Positions 1 to 10,584 of a DNA stretch of 64,000 nucleotides are shown here, in pieces. A program made the position numbers and the translations under genes. Every line of letters starts with the position of its first letter. Position 1 is the first letter of the stretch. The stretch comes from Falsiroseomonas ponticola (GTDB lineage: Bacteria; Pseudomonadota; Alphaproteobacteria; Acetobacterales; Acetobacteraceae). Where the stretch lies: the NCBI RefSeq assembly GCF_016805305.1, contig NZ_JAERQN010000002.1, positions 434,001 to 498,000 on the forward strand. The letters run 5' to 3'. A model generated the notes under the pieces. The model was not told where the DNA came from. It was given only the letters and a program-made list of their open reading frames with translations, and did not search any database.

Positions 1-142
1 GGGCTTCCTCCTGCACATCCTCCAGGCGGATCTCCTGCCCATCGACGCGGGCGACCACGGGATTGGCGGGTGGGGTGCCCTGGGCCAGGGCCATGCCGGC
101 CGGCAGCATCAGGGCGGCGAACAGCAGGGCCGTGCGGCGCAT
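1..142 (-). CDS. Secreted peptidyl-prolyl cis-trans isomerase (parvulin/PrsA-SurA type), N-terminal part
   Basis: Partial gene running off the left edge. The minus strand from ATG at 142 reads MRRTALLFAALMLPAGMALA followed by QGTPPANPVVARVDGQEI. This is a typical Sec signal peptide and then the 'VVARVDGQEI' segment that opens parvulin-type periplasmic foldases. Such a gene diverging from secA is common in alphaproteobacteria, and a periplasmic chaperone beside the translocase motor makes functional sense. The catalytic domain is outside the window, so the family call rests on the N-terminal motif and context only. Confidence 0.6.
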   Translation of the reverse strand, partial: MRRTALLFAALMLPAGMALAQGTPPANPVVARVDGQEIRLEDVQEEA

Positions 143-222
143 TCGGGGGTTCTCCGTCAGGTGCCGGAACATGGCCGATGACGGTCACAGCCACAAGAAC
201 GGGGGGGTGGGGGTTGTGGCCC

Positions 223-333
223 GGCGCCATCGCGTCGCCGGCCACGGCGCATCGCGTCGCCGGGGCTCGGCGCATCGCGTCGCCGGGGCCCGGCGCCGTC
301 GCATTGCCGGGGCTCGGCGCATCGCGTTGACGT
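223..333. repeat. Short tandem repeat, about 23-24 bp x 5, upstream of secA
   Basis: Five imperfect copies of a unit close to GGCGCATCGCGTCGCCGGGG lie between the divergent isomerase and secA starts. Each copy begins GGCGC and carries a core like ATCGCGTCGCCGG. They fill about a third of the 342-bp intergenic region 143-484. No promoter hexamers were clear in that region. The repeat could affect transcription of either gene or be slippage-generated filler. Confidence 0.6.
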
Positions 334-484
334 GGCGGGGTCGCCCGCCTATCTCTGCCGCTGCCGCGCCGCCGCCGGCAATGGGCCCTTGCCTGGCCGG
401 CCGCGCCCCCCGATCCATTCGGCGCGGGCGCCCCGCCCGGCGGACCCGGGCCGGCGCCGCGCCGGCCGGAGACCCCAGGACCCC

Positions 485-3217
<2,733 letters not shown>

Positions 3218-3265
3218 CGCCCAATGAAATCAATGTGGTAGCAGCCAAGCCTAAGGGTTTTGGCT

Positions 3266-3322
3266 GTTAGGCACTTGCTGGGCACATGAAAATCCTGCAG
3301 GCAGTTATGCAGAAGTTAGGCA
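3266..3322. repeat. Candidate integrase arm-type sites, left end
   Basis: Two copies of GTTAGGCA, at 3266-3273 and 3315-3322, lie between the secA stop and the integrase start. Two more copies lie just inside the right end (22335-22342 and 22346-22353). Short direct repeats internal to both att cores are what arm-binding by a phage-type integrase predicts. The assignment is an inference from position and repetition. Confidence 0.55.
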
Positions 3323-3341
3323 TAACGAGCGGCAGGATTAT

Positions 3342-4553
3342 ATGCCCACAAATCCCACCCATGCACTGCATGATGGTCTGCTACAGCTGTTCCTGCGCAA
3401 CGGGCTGTGGCAGGCACGGGTGTATCTGGGTCACGGTCGCTATCTGTGGCGCAGCCTGAAAACCGTAGACCTTGAACGTGCCAAGCAGCTGGGCACGCAG
3501 CTGTTCTACGAGACCCAGTTCAAGCTCAAAGCTGGCTTGCCCACGCATCAGCGCAGCCTGGACAGCGTGATCTCAGAATACGTGAGCTGGCGCGAGCGAG
3601 ACAACGCACAGGGCAAAGCAGCACACAACAGCACCAGCAAGTTCACCAGCGACCACATGCTCAGGCAGGTTCAGCGGGTGGTGAAATTCTGGCGTGCATA
3701 TGCAGGCAACCGCGCCATTGAGGTCGTGGACGACAAGCTGCTGGCTGGCTACGTGAAGTGGCGCAAATCTTACTATGAGCACATGGTGGAACTGCCCCGG
3801 AATGCTCAGCTGCATCCTGCTGACAAGACTTTGCAGTGGGAGATAATGCTGGGCAAAGCCATCATCAAGTTTGCCCATGATGCTGGCTATCGCGGCAACA
3901 AGCCGCTGCCCACATTCACCTTTGTGCCCAAGGTGAAACGTGTGCGACCTGCGTTCACCATCCCCGAATATCGTGCACTCTATCGCGCCATGCGTGCCTG
4001 GATTGTAGAGGCAGATAATCCGCGGTCTCGCTACACAAGGCAGCTGCTGCGTGATTATGTGTTGGTGCTGGCAAACTCAGGCATACGGGTGGGAGAAGCC
4101 AACAATCTGCGGGTGAGTGATGTGGTGCCGTTCGTGGATGCGCTGGACAGGCACAACGTGGAACTGCATGTGCGTGGCAAGACGGGTGCTCGTGTGGTGA
4201 TCCCACGTGTGGCAGTCGCAAAGTATGTGTCTCGGGTGCTGGCTCTGCGTGAAAGCTACTCAGCCCATGATCGGGTGTTCGTCATGCAGGATGGTGGCGC
4301 AATCACCACGCTCATCGATCAGTTCAACACTGTGCTCGCTCGGGCTGGCTGCACGCACAATAGCTCGGGTGAGAAGTTCACACTCTATAGCTTGCGGCAT
4401 TTCTACGCGGTCATGAGCATTCGTGCAGGCATCGATATCTACATGATCGCCCGCAACATGGGCACCAGCGTGGCTATGATTGAAGCCTACTATGGCAAGG
4501 CAGCCACGCCTGCAGCACGGGCTGCGCAGCTCGGTGGTCACACCTACGGCTGA
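3342..4553 (+). CDS. int: Tyrosine recombinase / integrase of the secA island
   Basis: Site-specific recombinase of 403 aa, presumed to catalyse integration and excision at the 19-bp core in secA. The N-terminal half fits a DNA-binding/SAM-like region. The C-terminal half has the catalytic signature: Arg249 in SGIRVGEANNLRV, then Y-S-L-R352-H in place of the usual H-x-x-R, and the nucleophile in IEAYYGK (Tyr383 or Tyr384). The usual second His before the Tyr is not obvious (NMGTSVAMIE). It starts 124 bp after the secA stop with no clear terminator between, so secA read-through could transcribe it. The recombinase family is certain; its pairing with the secA site is inferred from position. Confidence 0.92.
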   Translation: MPTNPTHALHDGLLQLFLRNGLWQARVYLGHGRYLWRSLKTVDLERAKQLGTQLFYETQFKLKAGLPTHQRSLDSVISEYVSWRERDNAQGKAAHNSTSKFTSDHMLRQVQRVVKFWRAYAGNRAIEVVDDKLLAGYVKWRKSYYEHMVELPRNAQLHPADKTLQWEIMLGKAIIKFAHDAGYRGNKPLPTFTFVPKVKRVRPAFTIPEYRALYRAMRAWIVEADNPRSRYTRQLLRDYVLVLANSGIRVGEANNLRVSDVVPFVDALDRHNVELHVRGKTGARVVIPRVAVAKYVSRVLALRESYSAHDRVFVMQDGGAITTLIDQFNTVLARAGCTHNSSGEKFTLYSLRHFYAVMSIRAGIDIYMIARNMGTSVAMIEAYYGKAATPAARAAQLGGHTYG

Positions 4554-4612
4554 CCAGTTGGGTGGTGTTGCACCTTGATTTGCCACATGAGCAGGCAGTG
4601 TGCATAGGATTA

Positions 4613-4674
4613 GTCACGGCTATCAAAAGGCAGCCACGCCCCAGAGTGAGGCTGTGGCTTTTGATGGTCGTGAC
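4613..4674. other. Long imperfect hairpin (copy 1 of a repeated 3' module)
   Basis: GTCACG..ATCAAAAG..GCCAC pairs with GTGGCTTTTGATGGTCGTGAC, giving a stem of about 20 bp with a small bulge. It contains the 14-mer GCCACGCCCCAGAG at 4633-4646, repeated at 6627-6640. It lies about 100 bp beyond the 3' end of the minus-strand gene 4779-5372, and beyond the end of int on the plus strand. It may be a terminator or a structured RNA. Confidence 0.55.
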
Positions 4675-4778
4675 TACCTCAGCGACTGCTGATGCCACCA
4701 CCTTTTACCGATCCGGTCACACAAATTCGCCACCCTGGTCGGCGGCGACAAGGCTCTCCATGCTAAGTTGGTTGAGGA

Positions 4779-5372
4779 TTAGAATGCGGAGCGACGACCA
4801 GGACATTCTCGGAATGCTAGATTCCAGGCGTTCTGTAGTCTTTCCAGGGAGGGCATCGGATGTAAGGCGCGAGGCGCAACTACTCGCAAATTTTCATCGC
4901 CCACAATTATCATGGGGATGCCGCCAAGGTTCTGCGCCATGATTCTGAAACCGTTCAGATTAATTTCTCTAATATCAATCCGTTCCCTGACTATCGTCGT
5001 CGCGCTGATTTCAGGTGTGGAGCGGACTGGTGTCGCCACCAAAGTCATCACGCATTTGTGAGAGCCCTGATAGCCAGAAATCCATGCTCCGTGACTCAGT
5101 CTCTGTTGCAGTAGAGAGCTCTCAAGGGCTTCTCGATCCGACTGGTGTTGCCGAAAAGAAAGCTGCCCGCCGCTTATTTGAATATTCTCGTCACTGAATT
5201 GAGTGTAGTTCAATATCTGTTCCAACAATGTTTTTGGTCTCGTGTCGTATGTCTGCCAGAAACCGATCGCCTGTTGGGCGGATATGCGTTGCCCCTGCTG
5301 TGCAGAAGCTGTGCCTATCAGAAGAACTGAAGACAAGATAGCCGTTAAATGAGAGCGTATTCCATATTTCAT
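4779..5372 (-). CDS. Secreted hypothetical protein
   Basis: Unrecognised protein of 197 aa. Start ATG 5372 gives a classical Sec signal peptide (MKYGIRSHLTAILSSVLLIGTASA, cleavage after ASA) and has GGGAG upstream. The frame is open further upstream, but that extension has no signal features. The mature part is mixed alpha/beta, with a lone Cys in SHKCVMTL and an FRIMAQNLGGIPMIIVGDENLRVVAP segment. It lies on the minus strand, in the same orientation as the Sel1 genes. A periplasmic or envelope role is inferred from the signal peptide only. Confidence 0.72.
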   Translation of the reverse strand: MKYGIRSHLTAILSSVLLIGTASAQQGQRISAQQAIGFWQTYDTRPKTLLEQILNYTQFSDENIQISGGQLSFRQHQSDREALESSLLQQRLSHGAWISGYQGSHKCVMTLVATPVRSTPEISATTIVRERIDIREINLNGFRIMAQNLGGIPMIIVGDENLRVVAPRALHPMPSLERLQNAWNLAFRECPGRRSAF

Positions 5373-5400
5373 GTATGGTCTCCCGTGCCCCTCTTTGATG

Positions 5401-6513
5401 TTAACCGGCTCCACGATGCGCCTTACGGGTCCAGTTCGAAACGGCGCGTGCGATCGACATTCCTTGCTCACCTGCAACCTTCGTTGTCGCAACCCGCTCA
5501 TTCCAAGTTATTGACGTTCCCTCGACCACATTTGCTAGCTCATGCACCGCTGAATTACGCAACTTCGACCAGGACCGTACGCCTCTCAAAAGCTGCCTAC
5601 CGGCATCGGACAGGGGCGCTGATGTGAGCAACTGTGAGGCAGATTGACTGGCTGCTCGAATTTTCCGGGATTTTTCAGACTGACCGGCTAGATGCGCGAT
5701 GCGCGCTTCGAGCCTGTCAGCTATAACGCTTTCGCTGAGGGCGATCACTTCCAGCTAACAGCCCTGCCTCGCGGCGTGCTCCATTGCCCGCAAGAGCCGG
5801 CATAGATTCCGCGCCGCTCCTGTCCAACTAAACTGCTTCCGCCGGTGCTTGCTGGTTTTCGCGATAAGTTCATGGCTGGACTACTCCGAAGCTGTCTGAA
5901 TGAGCAGACAAAACGAGCGGGGCAATCTCAGCAAGACGCTTGAGGAGGGCATTCGAGATCGATAACCGCTTTTGCCGCGGCGATACCACTCGGCTGCCTG
6001 CAAGAAATCACGCTGCACGCCGCGACCATTTTCGAACATAAAGCCCAGCGTGTTCATGATGCCTGTGTGACCACGCTCGGCAGCCTAGCCGTACAAGTGC
6101 GCAGCCTCAGCGTCGTTGCGCTCGGTACCCTCAGCATTCGCGTATGCCCAAGCCAAGGCATGACCAGCTGCCACATATTCAGCCTGTGCCGCCTGCTGAT
6201 ATGCCGCGAAGCTCTCCGTGAACCTGCGCGCGCTGTCGTGTGCAAGACCCAGCTGGTAGCGAAGGCGTGCATTGTTGGCGTCCGTACGCAGAGCTGCGTC
6301 ACGGGCAGGGATGGCGCGTGCAGGATCACGCTCTGTGAAGGCTACAGGATCAGCAACTCGCTGCCTGTCATCAAGATGTGCAGTGAGCACATCGCAGGCT
6401 GTGACTCGATTGGGCCGCGCATGTGCTGGGGACGCACATAGCGTGATCGCTGCCACGCTGGCGAGTAGGCAGAAGCGAGATAGCTCTGATGCGAAACAGG
6501 ACGTCTCAGCCAT
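5401..6513 (-). pseudogene. Decayed paralogue of the secreted Sel1-repeat gene, with three in-frame TAG codons
   Basis: From ATG 6513 (MAETSCFASELSRFCLLASVAAITL..) the protein closely follows the intact gene 6779-9067: signal peptide, the RVTACDVLTAH segment and the first Sel1 repeats. A TAG at 6085-6087 replaces the TGG of the conserved WYRWAAERGHTG. Similarity continues to about 5975 (AAERGHTGIMNTLGFMFENGRGV..) and then stops. The same frame runs on to a TAA at 5401-5403, interrupted only by TAG at 5881-5883 and 5755-5757. The last 115 codons (5401-5748) are open and could be a separate small gene, but no good ribosome site was seen. The N-terminal homology is solid; the origin of the tail is unknown. 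Confidence 0.75.
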
Positions 6514-6543
6514 ACCTACTGGTTTCCCAAAGAGTGGAGTGAC

Positions 6544-6559
6544 ATATAAAATTTTCATA
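6544..6559. promoter_or_regulatory. Degenerate copy of the island palindrome upstream of the Sel1 pseudogene
   Basis: ATATAAAATTTTCATA lies about 31 bp upstream of the pseudogene start. The intact paralogue has the perfect palindrome 29 bp upstream of its start, at 9096-9114. The site appears to have decayed along with its gene. Confidence 0.45.
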
Positions 6560-6612
6560 CTCCATCAAATGGGAATAATAGTTGCGCGCTAGCGTGAGCA
6601 GGATGGAGGGCT

Positions 6613-6668
6613 ACTATCACAAGGCTGCCACGCCCCAGAGCCAAGCTGCGGATCTGGGTGATCCCTGA
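6613..6668. other. Hairpin module, copy 2
   Basis: Shares GCCACGCCCCAGAG (6627-6640) with the hairpin at 4613-4674. It can fold by pairing ATCA..CCCAGA with TCTGGG..TGAT. It lies about 110-165 bp beyond the stop of the minus-strand Sel1 gene at 6779, the same relation that copy 1 has to its neighbour. Nothing else was seen in 6559-6778. Confidence 0.45.
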
Positions 6669-6778
6669 TATGCCCTGCCAGGATCGCCAATCAGCTAGAC
6701 GCCAACGCAACACCAGATAGCAACAGCAGGCGTATCGGCGCACCATTACATTAAGAATGCTTACGCACGCCGAACTCC

Positions 6779-9067
6779 TCATTGAACAATCCTAGCAAAC
6801 CACCTAACAGAGCTATTTCCAACAGATAGACCATTTGGCTGAATTATGACGGAAAATCCAATGAGGGAGCAGTTTATCCTTACAAATTGCGCTCCGGTAT
6901 CAATGTATCTACCTGAGCTCAAGGACGACGATCCCATTCGCGGCGCATCCCAATTGTCCTGGGTAATCATTCGACCTCGAACTGTGCACTGGCTCGCGTC
7001 ATTATTGAACGTCATTTGGGTGATGCCCACTGGAATGCCAAGCCGCACGCCAGTTTCATCGCGCCATTCGAATGTCCTTCCCGCGATGAATGCGCGCGCC
7101 CCCTCCAAAGAAGTGACGTCAGAAGGATTCGCACGCTGCTGTGCTGGTAATCCGCTAGCATTGGATGTGGCTGCAAGCCCAGCAGCGCCAGCCATTGCGA
7201 TACCAGCTACAAGCGAAGCTCGATCGCCGCGATTTACCGCAGCAACCAGTGAAGCGTCGCGCGCAAAATTACCATCGACCATAACGGACGTTATTGCTCC
7301 TTCAACTGATGCAAGTTCTCTGCATGGCAAGGAAATTAGATGAGTAACCGTGGCGGTGTCGCGCCCGGAAAAAATCGCCGCAAACGTACTTGTGTCTATA
7401 ATTCGACCGTCGTTGTTTTTGGCGGTGATTGCAGACTGAGCCAGGGTTATATTTCTTCCTGTGTGATTGTGAAATTCAAAAGTCAATCTGCACCAATTAG
7501 CTGGGTCGGTAGTCGCGGAATGCAGAGTAGTTGAGATTCCAACAGGCGAAGCAGCTGATGGAGCGCTGCTGATCGGCGCAGGCGCAGGTGCAGGCACCAC
7601 AGAAGCCGCGCGTGGCGCTGCCGCAATACCCTGTGAGCCAGCCACATAGAGCAGCACTTGAATTCGGCGAATGTCAGAGACTGCGTTGCCGCCAGCAGAT
7701 ATCGTCCAAGTCCGCGATCCAGTTGTGAGCACGATCTGTGAGGGCTGCACACCTGAACGCATCAGCTCTGTTGCTACAGCGTTCATACGTTGCCACGCAT
7801 CAGGATCGCTCCAATCCCAAGCCACTGAGCGTGCGACGCCATCAGCCAGATGGACCCACACCACCGCACCCGCCCCCTGTCGTGCGGCGGTGCCCACCTG
7901 CTGCAATGTGGTACGTGCGCGATCAGGCACGTTGGCTCTTGATGTGTCCAGAGTAACAACGAAGTCGTTCGTTGCGGGTTGAGGTGCTGCCCTTGGCGGC
8001 TGCACTCCAACCCAGGCGATCTGTGCGGGCGCGGCAGGGCTTGCAGAAGCAGCTGCGGTGGCAGAAGCCGCGCTGGGTGCTGAAGACCCAGCAGAAAGCG
8101 CAGGAGTAGGCGCAGCAGCCAGGGCAGGCTGGCTCAGGCGTGCAAATGCTTGTTCGCGCTGCTGCCTCACAGCTTCCTGTTCACGCTGCTGCGTGTCGGC
8201 ACGTGCTGTGGCTGCACGACGAGCGGCGTCCACAGCAGCGCCATTTCCTGCCGCGATCTGCTGATTGATGGAGCGCAAAGCTCGATCTCGCTGACCTGAG
8301 CCAGTCTCCGCGAGCACCAGCAGCTGGATCAGCTCGGCGGGTGCGACCTGTGGCGCCTCACCACGCTCAGCCATGAGTGCCAGTTGCAGGGCTGCGTCTG
8401 CACGTCCTGCCTGCACAGCCACTCTGAACAGCTGCACAGCGCGGGCATTGTCCTGCGGCACACCACGACCACCAGCCAGCAGCCGCGCGAAATTGTAGCC
8501 AGCAATCACCCTGCCATCGGTGTCGTAAGCACGACGATACCAGTCAGCTGCCTGGGCAAGATCGCGCGGCACACCGCGACCATTCTCGAACATCACGCCC
8601 AGCGTGTTCATGCTGCCTGTGTGACCACGCTCGGCAGCCCAGCGATACCAGCGCACAGCCTCAGCGTCGTTGCGCTCCACGCCTTCACCGCTGGAATACG
8701 CCCAACCCAGCGCATGACCAGCTGCCACATGCCCAGCGCGAGCTGCCTGCTGGTATGCTGCGAAGCTCTCTGTGAACCTGCGCGCGGTGTCCAGGGCTAG
8801 TCCCAGCTGGTAGCGAAGGCGTGCATTGTTGGGGTCCGCACGCAGTGCTTCTTCGCAGGCAGGGATGGCACGTGCAGGATCGCGCTCCGTGATGGGTACA
8901 GGATCAGCAACACGCTGCCTGTCATCAGGATGTGCGGTGAGCACATCGCAGGCGGTCACTCGGTTGGGCTGCGCATATGCTGGGGATGCGGGCAGGGTGA
9001 TGACTGCCACGCTGGCGAGCAGCATGAAGCGCGATAGCTGTGATGCGAAACGGGAAGCGTCACTCAT
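6779..9067 (-). CDS. Large secreted Sel1-repeat (SLR) protein
   Basis: Protein of 762 aa, probably periplasmic. Start ATG 9067 (MSDASRFASQLSRFMLLASV..) has GGGAGAA upstream and gives a signal peptide cleaved near SPAYA-Q; the open frame upstream runs through an operator. Residues about 25-200 hold an AYQQAARAGH.. region and Sel1 repeats (GHALGWAYSSGEGVERNDAEA, MNTLGVMFENGRGVPRDLAQA, NFARLLAGGRGVPQDNARA). A Gln/Arg coiled stretch and an Ala/Pro-rich linker follow. Then comes a compact domain (VTLDTSRANVPDRARTTLQQ.. DIRRIQVLLYV) resembling OmpA-like or BON-like folds, and a beta-rich C-terminus. SLR proteins usually scaffold envelope complexes; the role here is unknown. A nonsense-mutated paralogue lies just downstream. 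Confidence 0.82.
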   Translation of the reverse strand: MSDASRFASQLSRFMLLASVAVITLPASPAYAQPNRVTACDVLTAHPDDRQRVADPVPITERDPARAIPACEEALRADPNNARLRYQLGLALDTARRFTESFAAYQQAARAGHVAAGHALGWAYSSGEGVERNDAEAVRWYRWAAERGHTGSMNTLGVMFENGRGVPRDLAQAADWYRRAYDTDGRVIAGYNFARLLAGGRGVPQDNARAVQLFRVAVQAGRADAALQLALMAERGEAPQVAPAELIQLLVLAETGSGQRDRALRSINQQIAAGNGAAVDAARRAATARADTQQREQEAVRQQREQAFARLSQPALAAAPTPALSAGSSAPSAASATAAASASPAAPAQIAWVGVQPPRAAPQPATNDFVVTLDTSRANVPDRARTTLQQVGTAARQGAGAVVWVHLADGVARSVAWDWSDPDAWQRMNAVATELMRSGVQPSQIVLTTGSRTWTISAGGNAVSDIRRIQVLLYVAGSQGIAAAPRAASVVPAPAPAPISSAPSAASPVGISTTLHSATTDPANWCRLTFEFHNHTGRNITLAQSAITAKNNDGRIIDTSTFAAIFSGRDTATVTHLISLPCRELASVEGAITSVMVDGNFARDASLVAAVNRGDRASLVAGIAMAGAAGLAATSNASGLPAQQRANPSDVTSLEGARAFIAGRTFEWRDETGVRLGIPVGITQMTFNNDASQCTVRGRMITQDNWDAPRMGSSSLSSGRYIDTGAQFVRINCSLIGFSVIIQPNGLSVGNSSVRWFARIVQ

Positions 9068-9095
9068 GTTTGCTATTCTCCCGAAGAGCGGAGCG

Positions 9096-9114
9096 ATATA
9101 CAAAGTTTGTATAT
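9096..9114. promoter_or_regulatory. Perfect palindrome ATATACAAAGTTTGTATAT upstream of the Sel1 gene
   Basis: Nineteen-bp perfect inverted repeat centred on G9105, 29 bp before the Sel1 gene start. It is identical to 12340-12358 and differs only at the centre from 12847-12865. Repetition upstream of several unrelated island genes suggests a shared repressor operator. Confidence 0.7.
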
Positions 9115-9166
9115 TTTCCCGCCTTTCTGCTGAATTTCCTAGATATGGTGACCAGCACGTGCGGCA

Positions 9167-9187
9167 ATATATAAGAAGTTTATATAT
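9167..9187. promoter_or_regulatory. Variant island palindrome (TATAAGAAGTTTATATA core)
   Basis: Second, imperfect copy 52 bp beyond the perfect site, still in the Sel1 promoter region. It keeps TATA..AAGTTT..TATA. A strong plus a weak site upstream of one gene is typical of cooperative repressor binding. It is also close to the 3' end of the DpdA-like gene. Confidence 0.5.
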
Positions 9188-9207
9188 GGAGCCGCACTCA
9201 GTCAAAG

Positions 9208-10584
9208 CTATTCCCGATCCTCTCCAGCGCTATCCGTGGGGGTAGTCTTGGTGCGCATGATCACATTCTCAAGCGCCTGAGCCTGTTGCTCCAGCTTCTG
9301 CAAGCCGTCAGGGCTAGTCATGATCTCTTCGATCATGCGAGCTGCACGCACCAACTCATGATCAGCATCTGCCTGGGCGCTAAACACAGCCTCATTGGCA
9401 GCGATCATGGCTTTCACATAAACATACACATTGTGATTATTCAGGACCTCGGCGGTTAGATCGTCTATGGCTCTCGCAACAAATCTATCGCCCTTACGCG
9501 GATTCATGTCCTGCAATGTTAAGCGTGTGGCGATGGGGCTGCTGCCTGGAAATGGCTGAGTGGTTGCAGCATTAGCCACAGCATAGTCTGAGGGCAGAGC
9601 TACGCTGCGGATTGCCCAGTTGCGCAGATCGTCGCCAAACTGGGGCATGATGGAATACTGGTTGTATTTGCCAGCCATCAGATAGGGCGATGCGCTGTCG
9701 AAGCTGATCCTGAACTCGGGGTTCACGGTGGCGCGGATGCCGCGCTGCATGGCTGTGAGACACACCGCCCACACAGGCTGACTGAGCCCCAGCATGTGGA
9801 ACCAGCTGCGCGGTGGATTCAACAAGCCTGCATCCCGCAAGACGAGCAGCCGCCGCATCACGCGATATAGCCCGCCTCGCCAGCCCACATCGCTGCCGAA
9901 TGCCCAGCCCTCGAATGGATAAGCCTTCACAGCATCGAACCAGCGATCTTCGCTCTCGATGCTCTCCCGCAAGTCGCCTGTGGGGCTAAAGCCTTGCAGC
10001 ACATTCAGGAACTTGCAGCCTGTTTGTTTATCGCGGTGTCTCTGGATATATTCCAGATTTTCCACCGTCGCCTGGATCAGCTGCGCTTCCGAGAAATAGT
10101 GGAATGGCGAGCTTTCGTGCTTGGCATGACGCACCCAGATAGGCATGTCGATGGTGGCTGCCACGGTGCAGTGTGCGTCCAGCCATGAGATGATGCGATC
10201 ACGCACATCGCTAGCCCGCCATAGCTCCATCACGGCATCGGGCTGCTTGCGCAGCTCCGTGGCAGCCGCCATGTCGCGCAACGCACCTGTGGCAATTTGG
10301 TATCCGCCGCTATCGCCCATGATCACCGTGTCTGGGTGCCGATGGGCGATCGCGTTACGATCACGAGCGTCGATCATGTGTCCTGCGCTGGCAAGGCACC
10401 AACGGTAATGCCAATAACGATTACCAGGGTCGAGCCAGTTTAGGTCTTTCACATGCAGCCATTTGGGGAAGTCCTTGGCACGCAGAGCCTTGCGATCACT
10501 CAGCAGGCGTTGTGCGCTGCCAGACTGCAAAGCTGGCAGATACAGAGCGTAGGCATCTGCGGCTACACTCAGATTCTCAGCCAT
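9208..10584 (-). CDS. tRNA-guanine transglycosylase-fold protein, DpdA-like
   Basis: Protein of 458 aa. It has the landmarks of the TGT fold: the substrate-binding GDSGGYQ (90-96; DSGGFQ in TGT), LQGFSPTGDLRESIE (196-210) where TGT has VQGG..LR..S, GWAFG (226-230; GYAIGG), FHMLGLSQPVWAVCLTAMQRGI (262-283; RYLMGVGTP..AV..GID) and FDSASP (295-300) aligned with the nucleophile-bearing FDCVMPTR, Asp296 being the candidate nucleophile. NHNVYVYVKAMIAANEAV near the C-terminus matches the HNL.FYL..M helix, keeping that His, but the C-x-C-x2-C zinc cluster is absent. DpdA proteins are TGT relatives that insert 7-deazaguanines into DNA. No preQ0 synthesis gene was seen nearby. Its start overlaps the partner gene by 8 bp. 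Confidence 0.72.
   Translation of the reverse strand: MAENLSVAADAYALYLPALQSGSAQRLLSDRKALRAKDFPKWLHVKDLNWLDPGNRYWHYRWCLASAGHMIDARDRNAIAHRHPDTVIMGDSGGYQIATGALRDMAAATELRKQPDAVMELWRASDVRDRIISWLDAHCTVAATIDMPIWVRHAKHESSPFHYFSEAQLIQATVENLEYIQRHRDKQTGCKFLNVLQGFSPTGDLRESIESEDRWFDAVKAYPFEGWAFGSDVGWRGGLYRVMRRLLVLRDAGLLNPPRSWFHMLGLSQPVWAVCLTAMQRGIRATVNPEFRISFDSASPYLMAGKYNQYSIMPQFGDDLRNWAIRSVALPSDYAVANAATTQPFPGSSPIATRLTLQDMNPRKGDRFVARAIDDLTAEVLNNHNVYVYVKAMIAANEAVFSAQADADHELVRAARMIEEIMTSPDGLQKLEQQAQALENVIMRTKTTPTDSAGEDRE

Noticed and set aside
4562..4942. Plus-strand frame after int
   Set aside because: Runs through the hairpin module and opposite the secreted protein gene; no ribosome site or family.
5401..5970. 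Possible transposase remnant upstream of the Sel1 pseudogene tail
   Set aside because: No DDE motif, inverted repeats or target duplication could be recognised in any frame; left as unexplained tail.
5401..6513. Amber recoding as the default explanation for the three TAG codons
   Set aside because: The DUF6641 gene and the rebuilt secA end in TAG in the same region and no suppressor tRNA was seen, so a pseudogene is the better call.
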